Shown here: piece by piece, positions 1 through 8,421 of the stretch | Numbering within the stretch: the first letter of the stretch is position 1 | How the letters are laid out: each line of letters starts with the position of its first letter | NCBI GenBank assembly: GCA_030426245.1 | Contig: JAUHYZ010000021.1 | Location: 1-40,132, forward strand | From: Alphaproteobacteria bacterium | Lineage (GTDB): Bacteria > Pseudomonadota > Alphaproteobacteria > Sphingomonadales > Sphingomonadaceae | Length of the DNA stretch: 40,132 nt | Direction of reading: 5' to 3' | Program-made: the position numbers and the translations under genes | The notes under the pieces: generated by a model | The model's database searches: none | What the model was told of the DNA's origin: nothing | The model's input: the letters and a program-made list of their open reading frames with translations, nothing else

Positions 1-43
1 CCGCATTGCATTCAGTGACAGCGAACTTTTTGAGGAATTACCG

Positions 44-1633
44 ATGCTTGACGCCAATCTGACGGAGCAGCTCAAAACCTATCTCGGCAATCTGCGCGAG
101 CCGATCGAGCTTGTCGCCTCGCTTGGCGACGATCCGAAGTCGGCCGAAACCAGGCAGCTGCTGCAAACCATTGCCGGCCTGAGCGACAAGGTCAGCGCCA
201 GCTATGACGGAGAGGACGAGCGCAAGCCCAGCTTCCTGATCCGCCGCGCTTCGGACCATGACGCGGCCGTGCGCTTCGCCGGCCTGCCAATGGGCCACGA
301 ATTCACTTCCCTGGTGCTCGCTTTGCTGTGGGCCGGCGGCCATCCGCCGAAGGTGGATGACGACGTGCTGGAGCAGATCAAGCAGCTGGAAGGGGAATTC
401 GCGTTCGAGATGTATTTCTCGCTCTCCTGCCACAACTGCCCTGATGTGGTGCAGGCGCTGGCGCTGATGTCGATCTACAATCCAGGCGTCTCCGCCGTGT
501 TGGTGGAAGGCGGCGCGTTCCAGGAAGAAGTGGATGCGCGCAACGTGCTGGCGGTGCCGGCAGTGTTCCTGAACGGGGAGCCTTTCGCCAACGGCAAGAT
601 GGACGTGTCGGAAATCCTGCTGAAGATGGACAGCAAGGCCGGCGAAAAGGCCGCGGCCAAGATCGCCGAGAAGGAGCCATTCGAAGTGCTCGTGGTCGGC
701 GGCGGGCCCGCTGGCGCCTCGGCAGCGATCTACACCGCGCGCAAGGGCTTCTCCACCGGCATCGCGGCCGAACGCTTCGGCGGGCAGGTGCAGGACACGA
801 TGGGGATCGAGAACTTCATCTCCGTACCCTATACCGAAGGGCCCAAGCTTTCCGCACAGCTGGAAGCGCATGTCGGCGAATACGAGATCGACGTGATGAA
901 CCTGCAGAAGGCGGAAAAGCTGATCCCCGCCAAGCAGGCGGGCGGCATGCACGAGATCGTGCTGGAAAACGGCGCTTCGCTCAAGGCGCGCTCCGTTATC
1001 CTCACCACCGGCGCACGTTGGCGGAATCTGGGAGTGCCGGGCGAATTCGAATACCGCAACCGCGGCGTTGCCTACTGCCCGCACTGCGACGGCCCGTTGT
1101 TCAAGGGCAAGCATGTGGCCGTGATCGGCGGCGGCAATAGCGGCGTGGAAGCGGCGATCGACCTGGCCAATATCGTGGGCCATGTGACGCTGATCGAATT
1201 CGATGACCAATTGCGCGCCGACGAAGTGCTGCAGAAGAAGCTGCGCAGCCTGAAGAATGTCGACATCGTCGTTTCGGCACAAACCACCGAAGTGACGGGC
1301 GACGAGGAACGCGTGAACGGCCTGACCTACAAAGACCGCGAAAGCGGCGAGGAAAAGCATGTCGAGCTGGAAGGCGTGTTCGTCCAGATCGGCCTGGTGC
1401 CCAACAGCGAGTGGCTGAAGGATTCGGGCGTCGAACTTTCGGATCGCGGCGAAATCGTGATCGACGAAAGGGCTGCCACCAATCTGCCCGGCATCTTCGC
1501 CGCAGGGGACGTGACCACGGTGCCATACAAGCAGATCATCATCGCCATGGGCGAAGGATCGAAAGCGGCGCTTTCCGCCTTCGACTACATCATCCGCAAT
1601 GCTCCGGCGGACGAGGTGGCGCAGGCGGCCTGA
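44..1633 (+). CDS. ahpF: Alkyl hydroperoxide reductase subunit F
   Basis: This is the NADH-dependent flavoprotein disulfide reductase that passes electrons to the peroxiredoxin AhpC for peroxide removal in the cytosol. The 529 residues show the full AhpF plan. The N-terminal double thioredoxin fold (about 1-200) has the redox pair C129-H-N-C132. A thioredoxin-reductase-like half follows, with an FAD GxGxxG (VVGGGPAG, about 218), the second redox pair C345-P-H-C348, an NAD(P)H site (VIGGGNSG) and the C-terminal FAD motif GIFAAGDVT. Both cysteine pairs fall at the same numbers as in E. coli AhpF, which supports the ATG at 44; TGAGGA sits 7 nt upstream. ahpC would be expected just before the window start but is not visible. 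A terminator follows the gene. Identity is very secure. Confidence 0.97.
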   Translation: MLDANLTEQLKTYLGNLREPIELVASLGDDPKSAETRQLLQTIAGLSDKVSASYDGEDERKPSFLIRRASDHDAAVRFAGLPMGHEFTSLVLALLWAGGHPPKVDDDVLEQIKQLEGEFAFEMYFSLSCHNCPDVVQALALMSIYNPGVSAVLVEGGAFQEEVDARNVLAVPAVFLNGEPFANGKMDVSEILLKMDSKAGEKAAAKIAEKEPFEVLVVGGGPAGASAAIYTARKGFSTGIAAERFGGQVQDTMGIENFISVPYTEGPKLSAQLEAHVGEYEIDVMNLQKAEKLIPAKQAGGMHEIVLENGASLKARSVILTTGARWRNLGVPGEFEYRNRGVAYCPHCDGPLFKGKHVAVIGGGNSGVEAAIDLANIVGHVTLIEFDDQLRADEVLQKKLRSLKNVDIVVSAQTTEVTGDEERVNGLTYKDRESGEEKHVELEGVFVQIGLVPNSEWLKDSGVELSDRGEIVIDERAATNLPGIFAAGDVTTVPYKQIIIAMGEGSKAALSAFDYIIRNAPADEVAQAA

Positions 1634-1659
1634 CGCTCCTGAGCGGGCGCCAATGCAAG

Positions 1660-1693
1660 ACGGGCGGGGATCGGCAATATCTCCGCCCGTTTT
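1660..1693 (+). terminator. Rho-independent terminator after ahpF
   Basis: ACGGGCGG (1660-1667) pairs with CCGCCCGT (1683-1690), and TTT follows at 1691-1693. It lies 27 nt after the ahpF stop codon. The T-run is short, so termination may be partial. Confidence 0.6.
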
Positions 1694-1774
1694 CGCTTTG
1701 AACGACATGTTACCGCACGCGGGTACGGAACCGTATGGCGTCCCGAACGTCTGTTCCCAGAAGGAGACAGAAGA

Positions 1775-1999
1775 ATGCGTAAAATCGTCACAAGTTTGTT
1801 CATTGGCTCGGCATGTATCGGCCTCGCCGCCTGCGATGTCGAACAGACCGAAGAAGGCGATATGCCCGAAATCAGCGTCGAAGAGGGCAATATGCCCGAA
1901 TATGACGTCGACACTGCCGATGTAGAAATCGGAACCGAGACGGAAACTGTCGAGGTCCCGACCATCGATGTGGAAGAGGCTGACGCGAGCGAAGAATAA
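1775..1999 (+). CDS. Small, strongly acidic lipoprotein (unknown function)
   Basis: This 74-residue protein has a short basic N-terminus, a hydrophobic stretch and a lipobox LAAC with the lipidated cysteine at position 20, so it should be a lipoprotein exported by Sec and Lsp. The mature part of about 55 residues contains 22 Asp/Glu and no Lys or Arg. It carries an internal near-repeat, EGDMPEISV then EGNMPEYDV. AAGGAG lies 8 nt before the ATG, so translation looks real. It stands alone behind the ahpF terminator. I recognise no family. A metal- or cation-binding or surface-charge role is conceivable from composition alone, but that is inference. Confidence 0.75.
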   Translation: MRKIVTSLFIGSACIGLAACDVEQTEEGDMPEISVEEGNMPEYDVDTADVEIGTETETVEVPTIDVEEADASEE

Positions 2000-2129
2000 T
2001 CGCGCCTACCTAGAGAAGAATTGCCCGCTGCGCCTGCGCCCCGCATTCGCCAGCAAAGGCAATTGCCGCTTTCAAGCGGCTAAACTTCCAAAAAGATAGA
2101 AGCTTCTCGGCTCCAAGGCCGGGAAATGT

Positions 2130-2166
2130 GCAGCCCGGCGATTGGGCCACCTGATCGCCGGGCTGC
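2130..2166. repeat. 13-bp perfect stem-loop in the lipoprotein/MFS gap
   Basis: GCAGCCCGGCGAT (2130-2142) is followed by an 11-nt loop and its exact complement ATCGCCGGGCTGC (2154-2166). No T-run follows on either strand, so it is not a standard intrinsic terminator. It sits in the middle of the 241-bp gap between the acidic lipoprotein and the MFS gene. Nothing else in that gap looks like a gene. Confidence 0.6.
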
Positions 2167-2240
2167 GGCATGCCTGGGCAGTATGCAGTAGACGCAGGAT
2201 ATGTGTTGACGAAGCTTAACGTGTTGCACATTCGCGGAAC

Positions 2241-3452
2241 GTGCCTGACCTGCCTGCCCGCATTCCACGTTCAACGCTTGCGGCGGCAACCCTGGTGGCC
2301 GTGGTCTTCCTCAACCTACTCGGCTTCGGCATCATCGTGCCTCTGTTGCCGTTCTACGCGCAATCCTTCGATGCACGGCCCTGGGAAATCGCCCTGATCT
2401 TCTCCGCCTTCGCGCTGGGCTGCTTCTTCGGAGAACCGTTCTGGGGCAAATTGAGCGATCGCTATGGCCGCAAACCGCTGCTGCTTTGGACCGTGGCCTG
2501 CAACGGCCTGTGTTACGTGGCGCTGATCTACGCGCCGACGGCTTTCGCGGCCTTTGCCATCCGCTTCTTCGGCGGTTTGGCCAGCGGCAACAATGCCGTG
2601 ATCCAGGGTTATATTGCCGATGTCACTCCGCCCCATTTGCGCGCCCGCCGCATGGGCTGGCTGGGCGCAGCCAATGCCATCGGCCTTATCTTCGGGCCTT
2701 CGATCGGCGGCCTGTTCGCACGCACCGATATGGGCCCCGCCGGGTTTCAAATTCCCCTGATGATGTGTGCGGCGCTTTCTGCCAGTTGTCTCACGGCCTT
2801 GCTGCTGTTCGTGCGCGAACCCGATGTGCAGGACCGCAAGCTGCATCCGATGGTCAGCCGCCTGGCCGCAACGGGCGAAGTCTTGCGGCACCCCGTGCTG
2901 CGCCGGCTGATGCTGCTGACATTCTTGATCGGGGGCGCGTTTTCGGGAGTCGAATCGATCTTCGGCCTGTGGGGCCACGCCCGGTTCGACTGGGGGCCGC
3001 GGGAAGTCGGCCTGTGTTTCGGAGTGGTCGGCGTCATTGCAGGTTTCACGCAATTCTTCCTGATCGGGCCGCTGGTGGAGCGCTTCGGCGAACGCCACGT
3101 GCTGGCTTTCGGCATGGCTATGGCCGTGCTCGGCAGCCTGCTGCAGCCCTGGTCCAGCGGCCTGCCAATGTCGATCCTGTTCCTGGCGCTCGCCGCATTG
3201 GGCCAATCGATCGCCTATCCCACGGTTGCGGCACTGGTTTCTCGCAACTCTGATCCCCGCAAACAGGGGCAAGTGCTGGGGTTGAACAATGCCACGGGCG
3301 CCTTGGCGCGCGTCGTCGGCCCACTGGTACTCGGAATGTCCTTCGCCGGTCTCGGCATCAACAGCCCGTTCTGGCTGGCGGCAGTGATCGTCGTGCCGGC
3401 CATCCTGCTCGCCCTGCGCGCCACGCCCCGTTACGACAAGGATCACAGCTAA
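2241..3452 (+). CDS. MFS transporter, DHA1/TetA-like drug:H+ antiporter family
   Basis: This is a 403-residue inner-membrane protein with about 12 hydrophobic segments. The first helix reads LNLLGFGIIVPLLPFYAQ, typical of TetA-type DHA1 antiporters. The loop between helices 2 and 3 holds the MFS signature GKLSDRYGRKPLLL (about residues 69-82). Family knowledge points to proton-driven efflux of a small molecule; the substrate cannot be read from the sequence. The start is GTG at 2241 with no convincing Shine-Dalgarno. A TTGACG hexamer at 2206-2211 would place transcription close to the start, so a short or absent leader is possible. The gene stands alone and converges on smr across about 50 bp containing an ATCGGG/CCCGAT inverted repeat (3453-3492). 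Confidence 0.85.
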   Translation: MPDLPARIPRSTLAAATLVAVVFLNLLGFGIIVPLLPFYAQSFDARPWEIALIFSAFALGCFFGEPFWGKLSDRYGRKPLLLWTVACNGLCYVALIYAPTAFAAFAIRFFGGLASGNNAVIQGYIADVTPPHLRARRMGWLGAANAIGLIFGPSIGGLFARTDMGPAGFQIPLMMCAALSASCLTALLLFVREPDVQDRKLHPMVSRLAATGEVLRHPVLRRLMLLTFLIGGAFSGVESIFGLWGHARFDWGPREVGLCFGVVGVIAGFTQFFLIGPLVERFGERHVLAFGMAMAVLGSLLQPWSSGLPMSILFLALAALGQSIAYPTVAALVSRNSDPRKQGQVLGLNNATGALARVVGPLVLGMSFAGLGINSPFWLAAVIVVPAILLALRATPRYDKDHS

Positions 3453-3503
3453 ATCGGGATTGCCTGGCCGTTACCGGCAGCCTTTCCCCGATGCCTGCCG
3501 CGT

Positions 3504-4097
3504 TCACCGCCCTCGTCTGAGCACGATATAGAGCGCCCCCGCCCCGCCATGGCGGCGATGCGCCCCGCGCACCGCGGCAATGTCCGCCCCATGCGGCCCG
3601 GCAGCCAGCCAATCGAGGACCTTCGCGCGGATCGCCCCGCGCCGCTCCCCCCGGTCGGCCGCTTCGACGGGCCGGGCCTTGCCCGTCACCACCAGCACCA
3701 GCCGCGCCCCCATCGCCTTGGCCTGGGCAAGCCCGCGATCGAGCCGGACATGCGCGCTGTCGAGCGAATGACCATGCAGGTCGAGCGTGAAATCGGGTTC
3801 GATCTTCGCGCCTTTGAGCTTGCGTTCCCAACTGGAATCAAGGCCATGCGCGGTCAGCGTGGATGGGGGCGGCGCGGCCATTTTCGGCTGGGCGGGCGCA
3901 GGCACGCGCCCCCTGCGAGGGGCAGCGGGAGCCGGGGCAAGCGGCGCGGCACGAACGGTTCGTGCGCCCGCTTCGATCAAATCGTGCTTGGCGGTCGGCT
4001 TCACGGCCTGGGGCCGGCGCTCCATCGGCGTCACGGTCTTGGCCAGGCGCGCCCAGGCCGCCTGCTCTTCGGGGGATAGGCCGCGCGGCGGGCGCAT
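3504..4097 (-). CDS. Smr domain protein
   Basis: This is a protein of about 197 residues. The N-terminal half is low-complexity and rich in Pro, Ala and Arg. The C-terminal Smr domain (about 105-197) shows the DLHG motif, the hydrophobic strand LVLVVTGK and the ending HGGAGALYIVLRR, typical of alphaproteobacterial Smr proteins. Smr domains bind nucleic acid, and some act as nicking endonucleases or act on RNA; the role of this small stand-alone form is not established. The start is ATG at 4097, overlapping the mltA stop as TGATG. A GTG one codon upstream (4100) is possible. It is the last gene of the Tim44-mltA-smr operon. Confidence 0.85.
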   Translation of the reverse strand: MRPPRGLSPEEQAAWARLAKTVTPMERRPQAVKPTAKHDLIEAGARTVRAAPLAPAPAAPRRGRVPAPAQPKMAAPPPSTLTAHGLDSSWERKLKGAKIEPDFTLDLHGHSLDSAHVRLDRGLAQAKAMGARLVLVVTGKARPVEAADRGERRGAIRAKVLDWLAAGPHGADIAAVRGAHRRHGGAGALYIVLRRGR

Positions 4098-5269
4098 CAC
4101 CGCGCTCCGATCCGTTCGAGCGTGCCCTTGGGTAGCAGCAGCAACGCCTCACCTCGGCCGCTCATTGTGCCTGCCACTTCACGCGCATCGCCGCCCGCGC
4201 CCCAGAACGTGTCGAAGCGGTTGGCGCCTTTGATCGCGCCGCCTGTGTCCTGCGCAATCCACAGCCCGTTCGCAGCCTGGCGGTCCAGCGAGAGGAAAAC
4301 CGGCGCGCCCAGCGGCACGAAGTTGGGGTCTACCGCAAGGGAGGATTCGCGCCGTACCGGCACTTCAAGCGCACCGAGCGGGCCATCGCCTTCAAGCTCG
4401 CGAAAGAACACCCAGCTCTTGTTGAGCCGCATCAATTCGGCGCCTTCTTCCGGATTCTCGCGCAGATAGCGCATGATGCCCTGCATGGATGCTTCGTATT
4501 GCCCAGGACCTTCGCCGAACAGGCCCCGCTCGCGCATGACCGAGCCGATACTGACATATTCGCGGCCATTCTGCCCGGCATAGCCGATACGCATCACGCT
4601 GCCATCGGGCGCAAGCAGCCGCCCGGAGCCCTGGATCTGCAGGAAGAAGAATTCGACTGGATCGGCGGCCCAGGCAATTTCGAGCCCGCGCCCGGCAAGC
4701 GCCCCGTCCTCTATCTGAGCACGTTCGAAATAGCGCACGAATTTGCCGTTTTCGTCCCAGCGGCCGAGCGGAGGCTGGCCGGTTCGTTCGTCCGGCGGAA
4801 TGTCCTGTGTCCAGCCGCGCTGCAGATCGGGAGGAACCGCATAGACGGGCACGTCGAAACCGGGCTGCCGAGTGCGCGAGCCGGCGATCTCTGGCTCGTA
4901 ATAGCCGGTGGCGAAAGCCTCCCCATCCCCGATGATCGCGGTTTCGAAATATGTGCCGAAAAATTCCAAAGCATCGCCAGACTGCCAGCTTACCGCCGCA
5001 TTGCAGGCAGACAGCCAGTCGCCTTGCCGCGTCAGTCCGCTACTATCCTGGCGCTGGAGCAGGCGCGGACAGCTCTCCACGAAGGAGGCCAGGGCGCTGC
5101 CCGCATCTTCCGGTGAAATCTGTAGCGAGCCGATCGATGGCCCGCGATGGGCGCCGGCCAGTAACGCATTGGATGATGTCCCTACCGGGCCGGAGGTTAT
5201 CGCGGCGCAGGCGGCAAGCGGCGCCAACGCGGCCAGCAATGCCAGACCGCGCATGCGCCCCCACGCCAT
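4097..5269 (-). CDS. mltA: Membrane-bound lytic murein transglycosylase A (lipoprotein)
   Basis: MltA cleaves the MurNAc-GlcNAc bond of peptidoglycan to give 1,6-anhydro products, acting from the periplasmic face of the outer membrane. The 390-residue protein starts with a signal sequence and lipobox LAAC (Cys21), followed by the MltA domain. The C-terminal 3D domain contains IAQDTGGAIKGANRFDTF, with conserved aspartates at about 341 and 353; the first is the expected catalytic acid. The start ATG lies 8 bp after the Tim44-like stop, and its own stop overlaps smr, so the three genes form one transcript. A second in-frame ATG five codons in would keep the signal peptide. Length is normal for the family. 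Confidence 0.93.
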   Translation of the reverse strand: MAWGRMRGLALLAALAPLAACAAITSGPVGTSSNALLAGAHRGPSIGSLQISPEDAGSALASFVESCPRLLQRQDSSGLTRQGDWLSACNAAVSWQSGDALEFFGTYFETAIIGDGEAFATGYYEPEIAGSRTRQPGFDVPVYAVPPDLQRGWTQDIPPDERTGQPPLGRWDENGKFVRYFERAQIEDGALAGRGLEIAWAADPVEFFFLQIQGSGRLLAPDGSVMRIGYAGQNGREYVSIGSVMRERGLFGEGPGQYEASMQGIMRYLRENPEEGAELMRLNKSWVFFRELEGDGPLGALEVPVRRESSLAVDPNFVPLGAPVFLSLDRQAANGLWIAQDTGGAIKGANRFDTFWGAGGDAREVAGTMSGRGEALLLLPKGTLERIGAR

Positions 5270-5277
5270 TTGGGAAA

Positions 5278-5940
5278 TCAGCCTTCGTCGGTTTCGACGA
5301 GCATCCAGTCGGGACCGGCGGAAGCCAGATCGCGCGAGAAGGTCCAGATATCGCGGCTCTCGACCGCGTCGTCCAGCGATCCGGCAACGACGTTGCCGTC
5401 CTTGTCGCGCGTTACGGCAGCGATATCCGCCGTGAAGATTACGCCGATCCGGGCCGTGCTGCCGTCAAGCGACGCACTGGCGATTGACGTTTCCTCGATC
5501 CGGATAAGCCGGTTGTCGAGCGTTTCGCCAGCCTCTTCGCGTGCATCGATGGCCGAAGCGAAGCTTTCGTACACATCCTGGTCGCAAAGCTGGCGGAGCT
5601 GTTCCTTGTCCCCGCTCCAGAAAGCTTCGAGAATCATCCCATAAGCTCCCTTGGCGCCTTCGAGGAAAGCGAACAGGTCGAAATGACGGTCCGCCGCGGC
5701 GATTTCGCGCAGCCCTTCTTCCACCGCAATCGGCAGGCCGGCAGTGTCACGCGGACGCAGCGCCGGCTGCGCAGGTTGCGGCTGAAGCGGCGCAGGGCGC
5801 TGTTTTCCGGCGGAATCCGGCTGATCGAACCGCGTCGGCACAGGTTCTTCCTCCTGCTCGGCACGGCGGCCAAGCACGGAGTAGAGCCGGAGCCCCAGAA
5901 AAGCGGCGATCATGGCCAGTATGACAATTTCGACAACCAC
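5278..5940 (-). CDS. Tim44-like (TimA) domain protein, membrane-anchored
   Basis: This 220-residue protein has a single N-terminal membrane segment (about 1-20), a Pro/Gln-rich linker, and a Tim44-like domain (about 75-220) beginning near ICR-type residues DRHFDLFAFLEGAKGAYGMI. It is related to the inner-membrane anchor Tim44 of mitochondria. In alphaproteobacteria such proteins have been linked to inner-membrane assembly and are often next to secB, as here. It heads the Tim44-mltA-smr operon and is transcribed away from secB. The start chosen gives a membrane segment at the very N-terminus, as in homologues. The family call is secure; its biochemical function is not well defined. Confidence 0.85.
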   Translation of the reverse strand: MVVEIVILAMIAAFLGLRLYSVLGRRAEQEEEPVPTRFDQPDSAGKQRPAPLQPQPAQPALRPRDTAGLPIAVEEGLREIAAADRHFDLFAFLEGAKGAYGMILEAFWSGDKEQLRQLCDQDVYESFASAIDAREEAGETLDNRLIRIEETSIASASLDGSTARIGVIFTADIAAVTRDKDGNVVAGSLDDAVESRDIWTFSRDLASAGPDWMLVETDEG

Positions 5941-6191
5941 GTGACTATCACCCGTTTACCATAGGCAGCGCAGCTCTGCACCACCTGAATTTCTATTCCT
6001 GCCTGAAATAGGTACACATTACAAATGAACAACAGGTGGACCGGCACGAAAGAACCACAAATCAGAATTTCGGCGCTTTTCACCTGAAAGCCCGGGGGCG
6101 TTGCGGCCCCGCCGCTTGAATGCTACGCGCGCGCCACATACAGGTCCGCTAGCGGATCAGGCGCGAATTTCATTGAAGAAAGAATCCGATC
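5941..6191. promoter_or_regulatory. Divergent promoter region between the Tim44-like gene and secB
   Basis: These 250 bp hold no gene. They contain a perfect 12-bp palindrome TCCGCTAGCGGA (6145-6156) about 35 bp before the secB start. The hexamer CACCTG or its complement occurs three times (5982-5987, 6033-6038, 6081-6086); two of the copies extend to CACCTGAA. Promoters for both directions must lie here, but I could not pick convincing -35/-10 pairs. Confidence 0.4.
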
Positions 6192-6722
6192 ATGGCCGAT
6201 GAAGGCGACGTCCTTACCAATCTCGATTCCAATGCAGCACCCAACGGTGCGGACAATCAGCCGGTCGCGGGCCTGCTCTCGCAATATATCAAGGACCTTT
6301 CGGTCGAGAATCCGAACGCGCCGGAAAGCTTCCAGTGGACCGAGCAGCCCGAAGTGGACGTCCAGTTCAATATCGGATCGCGGCAGATCAATGACGAGGT
6401 CCACGAGATCGAGCTGAAGATCAGCGCGACCGCCAAGACCGGCAAGGGCACCATCTATATCGTCGAGCTTTCCTATTGTTCGCTGATCGGCCTGCGCAAC
6501 CTGCCCGAGGAACAGGCCCACGCCTTCCTCTATGCCGAAGGGCCGCGAATCCTGTTCCCCTTCGCACGCCGCGTGGTTGCCGATGCAACGCGTGATGCCG
6601 GATTCGCGCCGCTGCTGCTCGATCCCATCGATTTCCAGGGGATTTACCTGCAGCAATTGCAGCGCCGGCAGGCTGAACAACAGGCCGGCGAAAGCGGCGG
6701 CGCGCCGAGCGGCAACGCCTGA
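6192..6722 (+). CDS. secB: Protein-export chaperone SecB
   Basis: SecB is the cytosolic tetrameric chaperone that keeps preproteins unfolded and hands them to SecA. The 176-residue sequence contains the SecB core (about 28-160) with the conserved start QYIKDLSVENPNAPESF and the later YGEGPRILFPFARRVVADATRDAGF-like segment, seen here as AEGPRILFPFARR. The C-terminus is a Gln/Ala/Gly-rich tail. It lacks an obvious C-terminal zinc-binding SecA-docking motif, as is common in alphaproteobacterial SecB. A weak GAAGAAAGA precedes the ATG. murJ follows after 42 bp, so the two are probably cotranscribed. Confidence 0.96.
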   Translation: MADEGDVLTNLDSNAAPNGADNQPVAGLLSQYIKDLSVENPNAPESFQWTEQPEVDVQFNIGSRQINDEVHEIELKISATAKTGKGTIYIVELSYCSLIGLRNLPEEQAHAFLYAEGPRILFPFARRVVADATRDAGFAPLLLDPIDFQGIYLQQLQRRQAEQQAGESGGAPSGNA

Positions 6723-6764
6723 TCAGAGCAATAGCGGGGCACTGCAGATGAGCCTCGATAGGCC

Positions 6765-8336
6765 ATGAGCCTCATCAGAAATGTCGGGACGATCGGCGGA
6801 CTGACCGCGATCAGCCGCGTCTTCGGCTTTCTGCGCGACATCATGCTGGCCCGCGTGCTGGGCGCGGGCGGCGTGGCCGATGCCTGGCAGCTGGCCTTTC
6901 AACTGCCCAATATCTTCCGCCGCCTGTTTGCCGAAGGTGCGTTCGCCCAGGCCTTCGTGCCGCTGTTCAACCGGCGGATGAAGGAGGATGACGACGTTTC
7001 CGAGGCCCGCCGCTTCGCCGAAGAAGTGCTGGCCTTCCTGATCCCCATCCTGATCGTGTTTTCCGCGCTCGCTCTGATCGCCATGCCGTGGATCATGGGG
7101 CTGTTCGCCAGCGATGCGCTGCAAGGCGACGAAACGACCTTCGATCTCGCCGTCGTCATGGCGCGAATCGCCTTTCCCTATCTGGCCTTCATGAGCCTCG
7201 CCACGCTGATGGCGGCCGTGCTGAACAGCCTTTCGCGCTTTGCCGCTGCCGCCGCGGCCCCGATCCTGCTCAATCTTTGCCTGATCACGGCATTGGTGAT
7301 CGGCGCCAATCTGGGCGGCGGCGAAGAGGCACGGCGCCAGACCGGGTTCATGCTGGCCGTCGCAGTATCCGCTTCCGGACTGTTCCAACTTGTATGGCTC
7401 GGCTTCTGGGCGCTGCGCGCCGGCTTCAAAATGTCGCTGAGCCTGCCGCGCATCACCCACGGCGTGAAGGAACTGGGCATTCTGGTCCTGCCCGCGATCT
7501 TTGGCGCGGGAATCTATCAGATCAGCCGCTTTATCGACCTGTTCTTCATCGCTACCCTGCCCGACAAGTCGATCACCTTCCTGGCCATGGCGGACCGGCT
7601 GAACCAGCTGCCGCTAGGGATCATCGGTATCGCGCTGGGCACGGCGATTCTGCCATCACTGTCACGCTATATCGCCCGGGAAGACGGCCAAAGCGCCTTC
7701 CGCCTGCAAAGCAATGCGGTGGAGCTGGCGCTGCTGCTGACCTTGCCTGCGGCCGTCGCATTATTCGTGGTGGGCAGCGCCTTTACCCGCGCCTTCTACA
7801 CAGGCGGGGCCTATACGCTGCAGGACAGCATGGATACCGGTGCAGTCGTTTCCGCGCTTGTTCTGGGCCTGCCCGCCTATGTGCTGGTGCGCGTGCTGGT
7901 GCCCAACTTCTTTGCCCGCAAGGACACCCGAACGCCAGTCTATACGGCGGGGATCTCCCTGCTGCTCAACGTGGCGCTCAACTTCTACCTTGTGCCGCGT
8001 TACGGCGTTCCCGGCCTCGCCATTGCCGGTGCCATGGCCGCCTGGTGCAATTGCACGCTGCTTTACACAATCCTTGCGCTGAAGGGATATTACCACCTGA
8101 CGCCGCTGGTCCTGAGCCGGATTTTCAGAATTGCCATCGCAGCATCTTTGATGGGCGCGGTTTTGTGGTATGCGATGCCTCATGGAGCGCAGTATTACGC
8201 AGGCACCACGTTGGAACGCATCGGCGCTGTCGCGGCGCTGGTGGCGCTGGGAATGGTATCATTCCTGGCGGCTGCAGTGGCGCTGAGGGTTGTCGACCGT
8301 TCAACCCTGAACCAGCTTCTGCTCCGCTCGGGCTAG
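6765..8336 (+). CDS. murJ: Lipid II flippase MurJ (MviN)
   Basis: MurJ moves the peptidoglycan precursor lipid II across the inner membrane. The 523-residue protein has about 14 hydrophobic helices. Its N-terminus carries the family residues SRVFGFLRDIMLARVLG and LPNIFRRLFAEGAFAQAFVP, including the arginines that line the central cavity. The start codon lies in a short near-duplication: ATGAGCCTC occurs at 6747 and again at 6765, but the first copy runs into a stop within six codons, so 6765 is the start. The Shine-Dalgarno is poor. It lies between secB and trpS, all on the same strand. Confidence 0.96.
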   Translation: MSLIRNVGTIGGLTAISRVFGFLRDIMLARVLGAGGVADAWQLAFQLPNIFRRLFAEGAFAQAFVPLFNRRMKEDDDVSEARRFAEEVLAFLIPILIVFSALALIAMPWIMGLFASDALQGDETTFDLAVVMARIAFPYLAFMSLATLMAAVLNSLSRFAAAAAAPILLNLCLITALVIGANLGGGEEARRQTGFMLAVAVSASGLFQLVWLGFWALRAGFKMSLSLPRITHGVKELGILVLPAIFGAGIYQISRFIDLFFIATLPDKSITFLAMADRLNQLPLGIIGIALGTAILPSLSRYIAREDGQSAFRLQSNAVELALLLTLPAAVALFVVGSAFTRAFYTGGAYTLQDSMDTGAVVSALVLGLPAYVLVRVLVPNFFARKDTRTPVYTAGISLLLNVALNFYLVPRYGVPGLAIAGAMAAWCNCTLLYTILALKGYYHLTPLVLSRIFRIAIAASLMGAVLWYAMPHGAQYYAGTTLERIGAVAALVALGMVSFLAAAVALRVVDRSTLNQLLLRSG

Positions 8337-8421
8337 CTGCCCCCGCACGGCGGCAGGCCTAGCGCCAATCCCCGTCAGCCCCTAAGGGCCTTTCCGATTT
8401 CCCAAAGAAGGTTTCATCACG

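Noticed and set aside
38-1708. A 556-codon open frame antisense to ahpF
   Set aside because: GC-rich codon usage leaves long stop-free antisense frames. It has no recognisable domain, while the sense frame is a perfect AhpF.
2316-3446. A 376-codon open frame antisense to the MFS gene
   Set aside because: Low-complexity Gln/Arg/His-rich translation with no motif; a shadow of the transporter.
3453-3492. ATCGGG/CCCGAT inverted repeat as a terminator between the MFS gene and smr
   Set aside because: The loop is long and no T-run follows on either strand, so I did not list it as a terminator.
8378-8396. Short GCCC/GGGC stem as a terminator between murJ and trpS
   Set aside because: Only a 4-bp stem with three Ts; too weak to call.
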